A DNA stretch of 64,000 bases. Origin: Vreelandella nanhaiensis. GTDB lineage: Bacteria; Pseudomonadota; Gammaproteobacteria; Pseudomonadales; Halomonadaceae. Numbering within the stretch: position 1 is the stretch's first letter; every line of letters begins with the position of its first letter. Below, piece by piece: positions 47,181-59,607 of this stretch. The notes under the pieces were generated by a model that saw only the letters and a program-made list of their open reading frames with translations, had not been told where the DNA came from and searched no databases. The stretch lies in NCBI RefSeq assembly GCF_003990185.1, contig NZ_RZHF01000006.1, positions 217,027 through 281,026 of the forward strand. Direction: 5' to 3'. Made by a program: the position numbers and the translations under genes.

Positions 47181-47681
47181 TCAGTTATTCACTGTTGGTG
47201 AACCAGGGTCTGCATTCATTTTCTCCAGCAGGTGCATCAGCGCGACGCGCTCAGCGGGGTTGAGGTTTTGCATGGTGGCATCACTGATCTTTTGGGCGTT
47301 GGGCACCATTGCCTCAACGATGGCGGCCCCGGCTTCGGTAATCACCACCATCACCTTGCGTTGATCATTGGGGTCAGTGGTCAGCGTGACCCATTCGCGG
47401 GCTTTGAGACGCTTGATCACACCTCGAACAGTGGCCGGATCAATAGCCGTGGCGTTAACGATGTCGGTCAAGGAGCTGGACCCTCGCTCCATCACAGTGC
47501 ACAAGGTGACAAACTGAATGGCCGTTAGCTGCTTATCGCAGACGTGGCGCTGGAAAATGGCGATATGGCGCTGATAGGCCTTACGTAGCAAATGGCCGAC
47601 CTGTTCTGAAAAATCGTACCCCTGCTCAGACGGCGTAGGGTGCTCATTCTTTTGGACGTCGTGGGAACGGTCCGATGTCAT
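47181..47681 (-). CDS. nicR: MarR-family regulator, NicR-like
   Basis: A 166-residue MarR regulator. The winged helix spans about residues 55-120 (LTDIVNATAIDPATVRGVIKR recognition region; DPNDQRKVMVVITEAG wing). In P. putida, NicR is the MarR repressor of the nicC-type operon and responds to 6-hydroxynicotinate. Its position inside this nic cluster and divergent orientation to the second Mo-subunit gene support the same role. A repeated motif upstream of nicC and of its divergent neighbour is a candidate site. Confidence 0.85.
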   Translation of the reverse strand: MTSDRSHDVQKNEHPTPSEQGYDFSEQVGHLLRKAYQRHIAIFQRHVCDKQLTAIQFVTLCTVMERGSSSLTDIVNATAIDPATVRGVIKRLKAREWVTLTTDPNDQRKVMVVITEAGAAIVEAMVPNAQKISDATMQNLNPAERVALMHLLEKMNADPGSPTVNN

Positions 47682-47791
47682 TCAAACTCCTTGCTGATGC
47701 GCAGTGATGTCATTCAAGTATGGCAGTGGAAAAAAGTTATGGAGAGCTTTACGTATAACGCGAGAATTACCGCTTGTTTCTCCGCTAATTT

Positions 47792-47805
47792 ATGGCGTAC
47801 ACATT
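47792..47805. promoter_or_regulatory. Candidate NicR operator between nicR and the Mo-subunit gene
   Basis: ATGGCGTACACATT, close match to 43550-43563. It sits about 80 bases before the molybdenum-subunit gene and 110 bases from the nicR start, where one bound repressor could control both. Confidence 0.45.
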
Positions 47806-47883
47806 ATAAATTTATATTAAACTCAAGCAACCTCTCGCTATAAATGAACGATCTGAGCATCTAAAAATAACCAAGGAGGCCAC

Positions 47884-50163
47884 ATGAGCGGCAAGAAATC
47901 CTATAATCGACAAGCCCTTCTACACGATCCTGACCTTCTTATCGTGTATCGGGACCCGATTACGCCTCCCAAGCCTGCGCCGGGACAACCGGGCACACAT
48001 TCTAATTTTGTGCCTACTGAGCCTGAAATTTTCATTGCTATTCTGAGCACGGGCCAAGTGCTGGCATTCAACGGTCATGTGGATCTCGGCACTGGCATAC
48101 GCACCGCGCTTACCCAGATCGTGGCTGAAGAGCTTGAGGTAGCGCTTGAATCCGTCACCATGATCCTGGGAGATCCGTTCGAAGTACCCAACCAGGGGCC
48201 AACAATTGCTAGCGCCACTATTCAGATTACTGCCGAGCCGCTTCGTCGTGCTGCCGCTCAGGCGCGTGAATATTTACTCTCCAGAGCCGCCCTTCATTTT
48301 GGTCTATCTCAACACCAGCTCTATTGTCGTGCAGGTCATATTACCCCGTTAGACGACACGTTACCCGCCATCAGCTATAGCGAACTGCTCGTCGGCGCCC
48401 GACATGCCCTGAAGCTTGCCGATGATGTGCCCCTCAAACCTGCCCATCAATACTGCCTGGTGGGCAAGGCAACGCCTCGCGTGGATATTCCCGGCAAGGT
48501 AACGGGCGCACTGACGTTCGTGCATGACATTCGCCTGCCGGATATGCTCTACGGCCAAGTAATTCGGCCTCCTTATAGTGGTTATGACCGGGGCGATTTT
48601 GTCGGTAATTCACTAATATCCATTGATGAAAGCTCAGTAGCTGGCATGGCAGGGCTGATCAGCGTTGTGACGATTGGCGATTTTGTCGGCGTTGTGGCTG
48701 AACGCGAAGAGCAGGCGGCGGCCATCGCCCGTAAACTCAACATCGTTTGGCGCAGGCCCGATACGCTGCCCCCCATGCATAACATTGAACAAGCACTGGA
48801 TGAACTGCCGGTGCAACAACGCCTACTGCTTGAAGAAGGGCAGGTCGACAATGCCCTTAAAAGTGCTCAATATCGTGTTCGACGCGCTTATGTCTGGCCT
48901 TTTCAGCTGCATGGTTCAATTGGGCCGTCGTGCTCGGTTGCTCACTACTGTGACGATCAACTACACGTCTGGTCGGGCACGCAGAACCCTCACAGCTTGC
49001 GTGCCGAGCTGTCGCGCCTGATGCTGCTGGATGAAAGCGCCATTACCGTCACGCGTATGGAGGCCTCCGGCTGTTACGGCCGCAACTGTGCCGATGATGT
49101 GGGTGCTGATGCTGCTTTGTTATCAAGGGCTGTTGGTCGCCCTGTGCGCGTCCAGCTCACCCGCGAGCAGGAGCACCTCTGGGAACCCAAGGGAGCTGCC
49201 CAGCGGATGGATGTTGAAGCCGGTATCGATGCCGAAGGTAACCTGTCAGGCTGCCGTTTTGTTGCTCGCTACCCTTCCAACAATGCACCTACCCTGGCGC
49301 TTTTGCTGACAGGCGTGCAGCAACCCAGCGACGTACCTTTCCAGATGGGGGACCGCACGTCAGTTCCGCCTTATCGCTACCCACATCGGCGCATTGCCTG
49401 TGACGATGTGCCCACGCTCGTGCGCGCTTCATGGCTACGTGGCGTTTCCGCCATGCCGAACGCTTTTGCGCATGAAAGTGTCATCGACGAGCTGGCTTAC
49501 TTGGCCGAGGAAGACCCCGTTGCCTTCCGAATTCGGCACTTGACCGACACGCGTGCCATAGAACTCGTCAAGGCTTTGGCCACACGCGCTCATTGGCAGA
49601 CTCGAACAGCATACTCTCCCCCTCGTATCGAAGCCGGCTGGCATTACGGGCGGGGCTTTGCCTACGCGCAGTATGTGCATAGCAAATTCCCCGGGTTCGG
49701 CGCCGCGCTGGCGGCCTGGGTCGTCGAACTCAAAGTGCATCCCACCAGTGGCCGGATCATTATCGAGCGTCTATATGTGGGTCAGGATGCCGGACTCATG
49801 ATCAACCCCGACGGCGTACGCCACCAAGTGCATGGTAACGTCATCCAGACGCTTAGCCGAACCCTGAAAGAACGGGTGACCTTCGAAAAGGGCTTACCCA
49901 TGAATCGTGAGTGGGGCAGCTACCCCATCCTGCGCTTTTCGGAGCTTCCAGATATTCAGCTTCTAATGCTGGACCGAACGGACCAGCCGTCGCTAGGTGT
50001 TGGCGAATCCACGTCGCTCCCCGGCGCTCCGGCCATTGCCAATGCGCTGTTCGATGCGACAGGCGTGCGCTTTACACACCCTCCGTTTACCGCCGAAACC
50101 GTGCGTCGGCAGCTTGGGCAAGGCGATATACCCACAAAAAAACGCGCAGAGGTGACGCTGTAA
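47884..50163 (+). CDS. Molybdopterin-binding hydroxylase subunit, probable catalytic nicotinate hydroxylase subunit
   Basis: A 759-residue molybdenum subunit of the xanthine-oxidase superfamily, isoquinoline-1-oxidoreductase/NicB type, without cytochrome domains. Cofactor motifs are intact: GHVDLGTGIRTALTQIVAEE at about 64, QLHGSIGPSCSVAHY, SGCYGRNCADDVGADAALLS near 395 and the catalytic Glu708 in LGVGESTSLPGAPAIANA. It shares much of the Mo-type region of the cytochrome-fused NicB, for example IANALFDATG and VGQD. It lies beside the NicR-like regulator and overlaps an XdhC-type gene. I infer that it supplies the active site for NicA and the cytochrome subunit. An independent aromatic hydroxylase is possible, but it has no separate 2Fe-2S subunit. 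Confidence 0.82.
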   Translation: MSGKKSYNRQALLHDPDLLIVYRDPITPPKPAPGQPGTHSNFVPTEPEIFIAILSTGQVLAFNGHVDLGTGIRTALTQIVAEELEVALESVTMILGDPFEVPNQGPTIASATIQITAEPLRRAAAQAREYLLSRAALHFGLSQHQLYCRAGHITPLDDTLPAISYSELLVGARHALKLADDVPLKPAHQYCLVGKATPRVDIPGKVTGALTFVHDIRLPDMLYGQVIRPPYSGYDRGDFVGNSLISIDESSVAGMAGLISVVTIGDFVGVVAEREEQAAAIARKLNIVWRRPDTLPPMHNIEQALDELPVQQRLLLEEGQVDNALKSAQYRVRRAYVWPFQLHGSIGPSCSVAHYCDDQLHVWSGTQNPHSLRAELSRLMLLDESAITVTRMEASGCYGRNCADDVGADAALLSRAVGRPVRVQLTREQEHLWEPKGAAQRMDVEAGIDAEGNLSGCRFVARYPSNNAPTLALLLTGVQQPSDVPFQMGDRTSVPPYRYPHRRIACDDVPTLVRASWLRGVSAMPNAFAHESVIDELAYLAEEDPVAFRIRHLTDTRAIELVKALATRAHWQTRTAYSPPRIEAGWHYGRGFAYAQYVHSKFPGFGAALAAWVVELKVHPTSGRIIIERLYVGQDAGLMINPDGVRHQVHGNVIQTLSRTLKERVTFEKGLPMNREWGSYPILRFSELPDIQLLMLDRTDQPSLGVGESTSLPGAPAIANALFDATGVRFTHPPFTAETVRRQLGQGDIPTKKRAEVTL

Positions 50164-51116
50164 TGCAGCACCTTGATCTTCAGGTTATCGAGCGGGCCCT
50201 TCAGTGGGCTAACCAGGGCCATGTGGTCTGGCTGTGTACGGTACTGACGACCTTTGGCTCGTCACCCAGGGAACCCGGAGCCGTCATGGCTGCGTGCTCA
50301 AAGGAGCAGTTCATCGGTTCGCTATCAGGCGGGTGCATTGAAGAGAACTTTCTGGAACGCCTGGAAAAGGAGATTCATTCAGCCTCACCGGTTCAACTGA
50401 TTCACTACGGTGGAGAAGATGATGACACCGTTCGCTTGCCCTGTGGCGGGCGTCTTAGTGTGCTGGTGGAACGGCTTGAACCCAGCGCCGACACATTGAT
50501 CCATCTTGAAGTCGTGCATGCCACACTGATGGGACGCCGGCCATTGATACGTCATGTGTTACTGGACGGCTCGCGCAAGCGTTTCATCGTGCCCGAAGGG
50601 CCGGGGCCTGCCGTCACGTGCGATGAGCATGCCGCCTATCTTCGTATTGGCCCGTCGTTGCGCCTGATTATCGCAGGCATTTCCACTGTCGCCGTTCCCT
50701 GCGCCCAGTTCGCTCAGGCACTGGGGTTTGAAGTTATTGTCTGCGACCCACGCAAGGAGATGCGGCGCGACTTCAATATTCCTGGTGTCGAGGTACAGGC
50801 GGTGCTGCCTTCGCTGTTCATAGCCTCAGGAGCCTGCCACGCAGCCACGGCGATTGTCGCCCTTACGCACGACCCGCGTATTGATGATCTGGCGATGATC
50901 GAGGCTGTACGCACTGATGCTTTTTATATCGGCGTCATGGGGTCGACGAAAACTTCAGCGCAACGTGCCGAACGCTTACGGCGCTCAGGCGGTTTGACCG
51001 ATACCGATATTGCACGGATCGTCATGCCGATCGGCCTGAACCTGGGAAGTAAAACACCAGCGGAGATCGCGCTGGCAACCATGGCCGATATCATGCGTAC
51101 CTATCGAGGAAAGTGA
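50163..51116 (+). CDS. XdhC/CoxI-type molybdenum hydroxylase maturation factor
   Basis: A 317-residue protein of the XdhC/CoxI family, which delivers or sulfurates the molybdenum cofactor of xanthine-oxidase-type enzymes. The N-terminal CoxI domain shows FGSSPREPGAVMAA and SLSGGCIEENFLERLEKE. The C-terminal Rossmann domain has VIVCDPRKEM, FYIGVMGSTKTSAQRAERLR and GLNLGSKTPAEIAL. The usual glycine-rich loop near residue 165 reads AGISTVAVPCA rather than GAGHVG. The start overlaps the stop of the Mo subunit by one base (TAATG). A longer in-frame reading from 49911 runs through that subunit and is rejected. Confidence 0.88.
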   Translation: MQHLDLQVIERALQWANQGHVVWLCTVLTTFGSSPREPGAVMAACSKEQFIGSLSGGCIEENFLERLEKEIHSASPVQLIHYGGEDDDTVRLPCGGRLSVLVERLEPSADTLIHLEVVHATLMGRRPLIRHVLLDGSRKRFIVPEGPGPAVTCDEHAAYLRIGPSLRLIIAGISTVAVPCAQFAQALGFEVIVCDPRKEMRRDFNIPGVEVQAVLPSLFIASGACHAATAIVALTHDPRIDDLAMIEAVRTDAFYIGVMGSTKTSAQRAERLRRSGGLTDTDIARIVMPIGLNLGSKTPAEIALATMADIMRTYRGK

Positions 51117-51118
51117 CA

Positions 51119-51193
51119 TGGCAAGTGATAACAACACGATGATCAGTAACGTATCCAACGCTTTTGATGAAAGCACCCTTAACGTTTACTGAC
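51119..51193 (+). CDS. 24-codon open frame after the XdhC-type gene
   Basis: An ATG two bases after the XdhC stop opens a short frame (MASDNNTMISNVSNAF to a TGA at 51191-51193). It could be a truncated start of a lost gene, since such operons often continue with a nucleotidyltransferase, or chance. No family is recognisable. Confidence 0.2.
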
Positions 51194-51344
51194 CTATAAC
51201 AAAGATAATTCGACTTAAGTTAATCGTAAAACGGTCGTTATTAACTTTTGCACCAGTAATAAAAAAACGATCTCTTCGCCATAAAAAACTGAGTGGATCA
51301 TGACCAGCCAGTAATGGCCAAATTCTTACCTACCGAGGCCTTCA

Positions 51345-53330
51345 ATGAGCAAGTTTTCTCGTCTGTCGTTAACACAAAAATTACTGAGTGCAGTTGCTCT
51401 CCCCTTACTGATTGTTGCCGTCGTTCTCGGCATTATTGTCAGTCAACAACTCAACCGGGCCATCCCCTCACTGATCGACAATGCTGGTACACGACAGGTT
51501 GAGGCACGCGCTGACGAGATAAGCCGCTGGATCAACGGCTACCGTAGCTGGAATGCGGTGCTGGCGGAAGATGAGCGTCTCGCCGAAGATCTGCCTGTCG
51601 CTACGCATCTTGGCTGGCTCGCCAAACGCTACCCTCCGGGCGGCACCATCGAGTCGCTTTTCTTCTCTAATGCATCGGGCGACACGATAACCCATGCTGG
51701 CGTGCCGCTAGACATCTCGGAACGTTCCTACTTCAAGACACTCGTTACTGAAGGCAGCCAGGACAGCCTGCTTGTCGACCCGGTTATCTCCATGGTCAGT
51801 GGACTGCCGACAGCGCTGGTGGTCGATACCGTTTTCGATGAACGCGGCAACCGCGCAGGGCTTCTAGGCATCACCGTCTCCATGGCCGCGGTGTCTGACA
51901 TCACCTCGGCTATCAATATCGGCGAGGGAAGTTACGGCTGGCTAATTGACAGTCAAGGTCAGGTTATTGCCCACCCGGTGGAAGAGTATCGTATGTCGCT
52001 GAACTATACCGATGCCGACCGCACTCAGGGGTATCAGGGGCTGGATGCGCTGAGTCAGTCGATTCTCGGCGGCGCCCCCGGTTCCGGTGAAATTACCATG
52101 CCTAGTGGCGAACGTACTCGACTTATGTGGAGTCCTGTGAAGGGTACCTCCTGGGTTGTCGGCGTAACCGTTCCCATGACCGCCTTTACCGCCGTGACCA
52201 ACAGCTTGCTGAAGTCTCTTTTACTGGCAGGCGGGTTGCTGCTGGTATTGCTCCTGGTGGTAGTTGCCTACGCGGCACGCCGCTCTCTTGCGCCCATCAA
52301 GCATACGGCTAACGCCATGGCCGATATCGCTCAAGGCAAGGGCGATCTCACCCGCCGTCTGGAAGTCAAATCACAAGACGAAATCGGTGATCTTGCGCGT
52401 GGTTTCAATGCGTTCGTTGAGCGTATGCAGGCCACCCTTCAGGAAGTGCGCCATAACGCCCAAACGGTACTCGCCGGTGCCAGCGACATGGCGGATGGTA
52501 CCCATGAGCTTTCCTCACGTACCGATCAGGCCGCCGCGAATATCCAGGAAACCTCCGCCTCCATGGAGGAGATCCACTCAACCGTAGCGCATACGTCGCA
52601 AGCATCCGAACAGGCCAATGGCCTGGCGATTGAAGCCGCAGGCGCCTCCAAGCGCGGCACTGAATCCATGACCCAGATGGAAAGCAAGATGGGCGCGATC
52701 AGTGAATCATCCAATAAGATCAGCGATATTATCGGCCTGATCGACTCCATCGCCTTTCAAACCAATATTCTGGCGCTTAACGCATCGGTCGAAGCCGCGA
52801 GAGCCGGCGAGCAAGGGCGCGGGTTTGCAGTAGTGGCCAACGAGGTGCGTACGCTAGCCAGCCGCTCGGCCACCGCGGCACAGGATATACGTGCGCTGAT
52901 TGATGTGTCGGTCAATCATGCCAAAGAAGGCAACCATATCGTTAAATCCGCTGCCCAGCAGATGCAGGAAATCCATCGCAGCATCACTCAAGTGTCTGAC
53001 GTGATTGGTGAAATCACCGCTGGCGCTCGTGAGCAAACCGCGGGTATTGAACAGGTGAATACTGCCGTTGCCGAAATGGATACCATGACGCAGCAGAATG
53101 CTTCCATGGTAAGCCAGAATGCTTCCCTTGCCGCGCAGATGCGTAAAAACGCCGAGCGCCTGGACCAGCTGATGAGCGAATTCGTGCTGGGCGACTCGCA
53201 GCCGCTGCCCATCTCCGCAAACGCTACCCCGCCAGCCCCCAGTAACCCGCGTTTACCGGCCGCATCCCCTGCGCCTTCAGCCCCCAAGGCTAGAAAGGCC
53301 GTCGCCGAGCCCGAATGGGAAGCGTTTTAA
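51345..53330 (+). CDS. Methyl-accepting chemotaxis protein with dCache-type sensor
   Basis: A 661-residue chemoreceptor: TM1 (about 11-32), a large periplasmic double-Cache-like domain (about 35-280), TM2 (about 285-307), HAMP (about 310-362), then a signalling coiled coil. The sensor domain shows the family phrase YGWLIDSQGQVIAHP and the coiled coil has [20 protein letters not shown]. It ends in the acidic-aromatic tail EPEWEAF, similar to the CheR/CheB-binding pentapeptide. Position directly after the nicotinate cluster suggests, but does not prove, that it senses nicotinate or a pathway intermediate. GAGG precedes the ATG. Confidence 0.9.
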   Translation: MSKFSRLSLTQKLLSAVALPLLIVAVVLGIIVSQQLNRAIPSLIDNAGTRQVEARADEISRWINGYRSWNAVLAEDERLAEDLPVATHLGWLAKRYPPGGTIESLFFSNASGDTITHAGVPLDISERSYFKTLVTEGSQDSLLVDPVISMVSGLPTALVVDTVFDERGNRAGLLGITVSMAAVSDITSAINIGEGSYGWLIDSQGQVIAHPVEEYRMSLNYTDADRTQGYQGLDALSQSILGGAPGSGEITMPSGERTRLMWSPVKGTSWVVGVTVPMTAFTAVTNSLLKSLLLAGGLLLVLLLVVVAYAARRSLAPIKHTANAMADIAQGKGDLTRRLEVKSQDEIGDLARGFNAFVERMQATLQEVRHNAQTVLAGASDMADGTHELSSRTDQAAANIQETSASMEEIHSTVAHTSQASEQANGLAIEAAGASKRGTESMTQMESKMGAISESSNKISDIIGLIDSIAFQTNILALNASVEAARAGEQGRGFAVVANEVRTLASRSATAAQDIRALIDVSVNHAKEGNHIVKSAAQQMQEIHRSITQVSDVIGEITAGAREQTAGIEQVNTAVAEMDTMTQQNASMVSQNASLAAQMRKNAERLDQLMSEFVLGDSQPLPISANATPPAPSNPRLPAASPAPSAPKARKAVAEPEWEAF

Positions 53331-53347
53331 ACCTTTCCTTCTGCCCT

Positions 53348-53375
53348 AAAAAAGCCCGCATCTTTCGATGCGGGC
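53348..53375 (-). terminator. Terminator after katG
   Basis: GCCCGCAT (53354-53361) pairs with ATGCGGGC (53368-53375) around a six-base loop. On the minus strand the stem is followed by a run of six T, so it ends the katG transcript. It may also slow read-through from the chemoreceptor gene. Confidence 0.85.
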
Positions 53376-53434
53376 AAGGCTGGGTACATTAATATGTTCT
53401 TACTGCTTAAGCGCCCCTCCTGGGGCGCGTGGCG

Positions 53435-55831
<2,397 letters not shown>

Positions 55832-55837
<6 letters not shown>

Positions 55838-55865
55838 CCAACAGGGCGCCGGGGCGCCCTGTTGG
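55832..55865 (-). terminator. Terminator of the pntAB operon
   Basis: CCAACAGGGCGCC (55838-55850) and GGCGCCCTGTTGG (55853-55865) form a perfect 13-bp stem. On the minus strand it is followed by CTTTTC. It lies directly after the pntB stop. Confidence 0.88.
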
Positions 55866-55888
55866 AAGTTACAACGGTCTTGGCAGGA

Positions 55889-57331
55889 TTAGTCCACCAA
55901 TGGTAGTAGTGCGTTCAGGCTATCGCGGGCATCGCCGTAGAACATCCGACTATTCTCCTTGAAGAACAACGGGTTTTCGATACCCGAATAGCCGGTGCCC
56001 TGGCCGCGTTTGCAGATAAACACCTGCTTGGCCTCCCACACCTTCAGCACTGGCATGCCGGCGATGGGGCTGTTGGGGTCCTCCTCGGCAGCCGGATTTA
56101 CAATGTCGTTGGAGCCAATCACGATCACCACGTCAGTGGTGGCAAAATCGTCGTTGATTTCGTCCATCTCCAACACGATATCGTAAGGCACCTTGGCCTC
56201 AGCCAGCAGCACGTTCATGTGGCCGGGCAAGCGCCCCGCCACGGGGTGAATGCCAAAGCGCACGTTCTTGCCTGCCGCGCGCAGCTTGCGCACCAGGTCA
56301 CTCACTGCGCTCTGGGCCTGGGCCACGGCCATGCCGTAACCCGGCACGATCACCACGCTGTCGGCATCGTTCAGGGCACTGGCCACACCGCTGGCATCAA
56401 TCGCTACCTGCTCGCCTTCAATTTCCGCTGCTGGCCCAGTGCTTCCGCCAAATCCACCCAAGATCACGTTGACGAAGTTGCGGTTCATCGCCTTGCACAT
56501 GATGTAAGAGAGAATCGCCCCGGACGAGCCCACAAGCGCCCCGGTCACGATCAAGAGATCGTTTCCGAGCGTGAAGCCGATGGCCGCCGCCGCCCAGCCT
56601 GAATAGCTGTTAAGCATCGAGACTACGACCGGCATATCAGCACCGCCAATTCCCATGATCAGGTGATAGCCGATAAAGAAGGCAAGCGCGGCGAGCACAA
56701 TTAGCGTCCAGAAGCCTGCGCCGTTGAGGTACATGACCGCCAGCAGCAGCGAAAGCACCGCAGCAGCAGCATTGAGCAGGTGTCCACCAGGTAGCTGGCG
56801 TGGTTTCCCATCCACCTTGCCCGCCAGCTTGCCAAAGGCGATCACAGAGCCTGTGAAGGTGACCGCGCCGATAAAGATGCCTAACACTACCTCAATCTGC
56901 AAAAACGTCAGTTCATCAGGGGCCTTGGTGGCCACCAGGGCGGCAAACGCCGAAAACTCGTGCATGACGCCATCAGCCGCGCGCGCTGCCAGCACACGAC
57001 GACGTTCCAGGTCCGCACTCCATGCAACAAATACGGCCGCCAGCCCCACAAAGCTGTGAAGGGCTGCCACCAGCTGGGGCATTTCGGTCATTTCGACCTT
57101 GCCTGCCATATAGGTACCGATCACTGCCCCGATGATCATCATTGGGATCAGCCACCAGTAGCCGCCAATGCCCGGCCCGAAGGCGGTAAAAAATACCGCA
57201 ACCGCCATGCCCACAATGCCGTACCAAACAGCACGCTTGGCTTTTTCCTGGTTGCTTAAACCGCCTAACGACAGAATAAACAGCACGCTTGCCGCGATCG
57301 CCGCGGCAGATACGAATCCTTGACCTAACAT
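55889..57331 (-). CDS. pntB: NAD(P) transhydrogenase subunit beta PntB
   Basis: Proton-translocating transhydrogenase subunit of 480 residues. The membrane domain dII spans about 1-285 in eight to nine segments. The NADP(H)-binding domain dIII follows, with [41 protein letters not shown] and [20 protein letters not shown]. With PntA it exchanges hydride between NADH and NADP+, driven by the proton gradient. It starts 16 bases after the pntA stop. Confidence 0.95.
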   Translation of the reverse strand: MLGQGFVSAAAIAASVLFILSLGGLSNQEKAKRAVWYGIVGMAVAVFFTAFGPGIGGYWWLIPMMIIGAVIGTYMAGKVEMTEMPQLVAALHSFVGLAAVFVAWSADLERRRVLAARAADGVMHEFSAFAALVATKAPDELTFLQIEVVLGIFIGAVTFTGSVIAFGKLAGKVDGKPRQLPGGHLLNAAAAVLSLLLAVMYLNGAGFWTLIVLAALAFFIGYHLIMGIGGADMPVVVSMLNSYSGWAAAAIGFTLGNDLLIVTGALVGSSGAILSYIMCKAMNRNFVNVILGGFGGSTGPAAEIEGEQVAIDASGVASALNDADSVVIVPGYGMAVAQAQSAVSDLVRKLRAAGKNVRFGIHPVAGRLPGHMNVLLAEAKVPYDIVLEMDEINDDFATTDVVIVIGSNDIVNPAAEEDPNSPIAGMPVLKVWEAKQVFICKRGQGTGYSGIENPLFFKENSRMFYGDARDSLNALLPLVD

Positions 57332-57347
57332 ATCGTCTCTCCGCCGC

Positions 57348-58919
57348 TCAAGATTTCTGGAACATGGCCAGCATCCGGCGTGTCACCAGGAAGCCACCCA
57401 CAATATTGATGGTCGCGATCAGTACCGAAATAGCCGCCAGCACGCTTACCACTGCACTGCCCGAGCCAATCTGTAGGATTGCCCCCAGAATAATGATGCC
57501 CGAGATCGCATTAGTTACCGCCATCAGCGGCGTATGCAGCGAGTGGCTCACCTTCCAGATCACCTGGAAGCCGATAAAGCAAGCCAACACGAAGACGATA
57601 AAGTGCTGCATAAAGGACGCGGGCGCGACTTGGCCGAGCAGCAGCATCAGCGCGCCGCCGATGGCCAATATGCCTACCTGGCGTTTGGTCTGGGCCTTGA
57701 ACGCTGATGCTTCTGTAGCTTTTTTCTCTTCAGGCGTCGGCTCTTTTTCTTTCTTTTTCGGCTTAGCCGCGGCAATCGCTTTTACTTTGGGCGGCGGTGG
57801 CGGAAAGGTCACTTCGCCCTGGTGGGTCACCGTCGCGCCACGGATCACGTCATCGTCCATATTATGGTTGATCACGCCATCCTTCTCAGGCGTCAGATCG
57901 GTCAACATATGGCGAATATTGGTGGCATACAGTAAGGACGACTGGGTCGCCATGCGCGAAGGGAAGTCGGTATAGCCGATCACTATCACACCGTTATCGG
58001 AAACGATACGCTCATCGGGCTGGGTTAAATCGCAGTTACCGCCTTTTTCAGCCGCCAGATCGACGATCACCGAGCCGGGTTTCATGGCCGCGACCATATC
58101 TTCCAGCCACAGCTTGGGCGCGGGCCTACCAGGGATCAGGGCGGTGGTGATAACAATATCTACATCGGGCGCCTGCTCGCGGAAGCACTCAAGCTGCTTT
58201 TCGCGAAACTCGGGACTTGAGGGCGACGCGTAGCCGCCGCTTTCAGAACCATCCTGGCTGTCCTCGAAATCGAGAAACAAAAACTCCGCGCCCATGGACT
58301 CGATCTGTTCGGAGACTTCCGGACGTACATCAAAGGCCCGCACCACGGCACCCAAGCTTGTGGCAGTACCAATGGCAGCAAGCCCGGCAACGCCTGCGCC
58401 AATCACCAGCACTTTAGCAGGGGGGACTTTACCTGCGGCAGTTACCTGACCGGTAAAGAAGCGGCCAAAGTTATTGCCTGCCTCTATCACCGCACGGTAA
58501 CCGGCGATATTGGCCATGGAGGAGAGCGCGTCCATCTTCTGGGCGCGCGAGATACGCGGCACCATGTCCATGGCAATCACGCTGGCGCCCTGTGCCTTGC
58601 ACTTTTCCAGCAGCGCTTCGTTCTGCGCTGGCCAGAAAAAGGCAATTAGCGTTTGACCTTGGCGTAATCGCGCGGCTTCTGTATCAGAGGGCTCACGGAC
58701 TTTAATGACCACCTCAGCGTCCTGCCAGAGCGTGTCCGCACTATCCACCACGGTCACGCCAGCGTCACGGTAAGCGTCGTCATTAAAGCCCGCCGCCAGG
58801 CCAGCGCCTGTTTCAATCAGGCACTCATGACCCAGCTTCTGGATCTGTTTGGCACTTTCAGGGGTGAGCGCCACACGCGCTTCGCCCCGGCTAGTTTCCT
58901 TGGGTGCGCCTATTCTCAC
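57348..58919 (-). CDS. pntA: NAD(P) transhydrogenase subunit alpha PntA
   Basis: A 523-residue fused alpha subunit of E. coli type. The NAD(H)-binding domain dI covers about 1-375 ([57 protein letters not shown]). A Lys/Glu-rich linker ([15 protein letters not shown]) follows, then four membrane segments in the last 110 residues. Many alphaproteobacteria split this gene in two; here it is whole. It leads the pntAB operon. The 239-base gap before it shows no gene. Confidence 0.95.
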   Translation of the reverse strand: MRIGAPKETSRGEARVALTPESAKQIQKLGHECLIETGAGLAAGFNDDAYRDAGVTVVDSADTLWQDAEVVIKVREPSDTEAARLRQGQTLIAFFWPAQNEALLEKCKAQGASVIAMDMVPRISRAQKMDALSSMANIAGYRAVIEAGNNFGRFFTGQVTAAGKVPPAKVLVIGAGVAGLAAIGTATSLGAVVRAFDVRPEVSEQIESMGAEFLFLDFEDSQDGSESGGYASPSSPEFREKQLECFREQAPDVDIVITTALIPGRPAPKLWLEDMVAAMKPGSVIVDLAAEKGGNCDLTQPDERIVSDNGVIVIGYTDFPSRMATQSSLLYATNIRHMLTDLTPEKDGVINHNMDDDVIRGATVTHQGEVTFPPPPPKVKAIAAAKPKKKEKEPTPEEKKATEASAFKAQTKRQVGILAIGGALMLLLGQVAPASFMQHFIVFVLACFIGFQVIWKVSHSLHTPLMAVTNAISGIIILGAILQIGSGSAVVSVLAAISVLIATINIVGGFLVTRRMLAMFQKS

Positions 58920-59158
58920 ACGGGTACTCCCTACGGTTTAGAAGTGGACGATGGGCCTTAATTGTCTGTTTTAATTTAAAACACAGCCCGCTAAAAAGGC
59001 GGTTGATTCTCACCACCCCACCTTTCTTCAAACGTTGTAGATTCTCATGATGCTTTTAAGAAAAGCCATTCAACCTTTGATAGGTGATGGCATGGGCTTT
59101 CTTACAAGTCATCACACGGGAGGAGCAGTATGAGCAAAAAATAGGCGAGGTAATTATC

Positions 59159-59431
59159 TCAATGCGACCTGATTGTTAGCTGAACAAGGCGGGCGACCAG
59201 GGGACGTACGACCAAAATACATAGAAATGCGCAGGGCATGGCGATGCGGTAAGCCTGCCAAACCTGGCTGAAATAGTGTTCATTGATTCCCGCGTTGACG
59301 GCAGTAACCAGCAGCGTCATTAAAAACGCCATAATTGTTGACATGTAGAAAGCAAATACGACCGGCGTAAAGCGAGGATGCAGCTTGCGTGCCGCCAGCA
59401 TGCGCTGTTCCGGGAATTGTCGTTGTGCCAT
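59159..59431 (-). CDS. DUF2798-family small membrane protein
   Basis: About 90 residues with two hydrophobic helices and the DUF2798 pattern: KLHPRFTPVVFAFYMSTIMA FLMT at the first and PCAFLCILVVRPLVARLVQL at the second. The function is unknown. The ATG at 59431 has AGG-type spacing; an in-frame ATG at 59455 would add eight residues. It is separate from its neighbours, with 176 bases to the TetR gene stop upstream. Confidence 0.75.
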   Translation of the reverse strand: MAQRQFPEQRMLAARKLHPRFTPVVFAFYMSTIMAFLMTLLVTAVNAGINEHYFSQVWQAYRIAMPCAFLCILVVRPLVARLVQLTIRSH

Positions 59432-59607
59432 ATAAAGTACCTGTCGCGTGGTCATGAATAGTTAGTTAGCGAGCTACTTTACAATGCCCCCAAACCGCAG
59501 AGAAGCGGTCATGCAGAATATCGCCATTGAAAGCGCTGAAAAACTAAAAAATACACCCTCCATTACAAGTTACGTAATAAAGTAATCTTGTGTTATTTAT
59601 CAACGCT

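Noticed and set aside
49911..50162. Extended N-terminus for the XdhC-type protein
   Set aside because: Lies wholly inside the molybdenum-subunit gene in another frame; the TAATG junction at 50161-50165 marks the real start.
47884..50163. Aldehyde or CO dehydrogenase large subunit
   Set aside because: The SGCYGRN and GVGESTSLPGAPAIANA patterns and N-terminal GHVDLGTG fit the isoquinoline-oxidoreductase/NicB group, and the neighbours are nicotinate genes.
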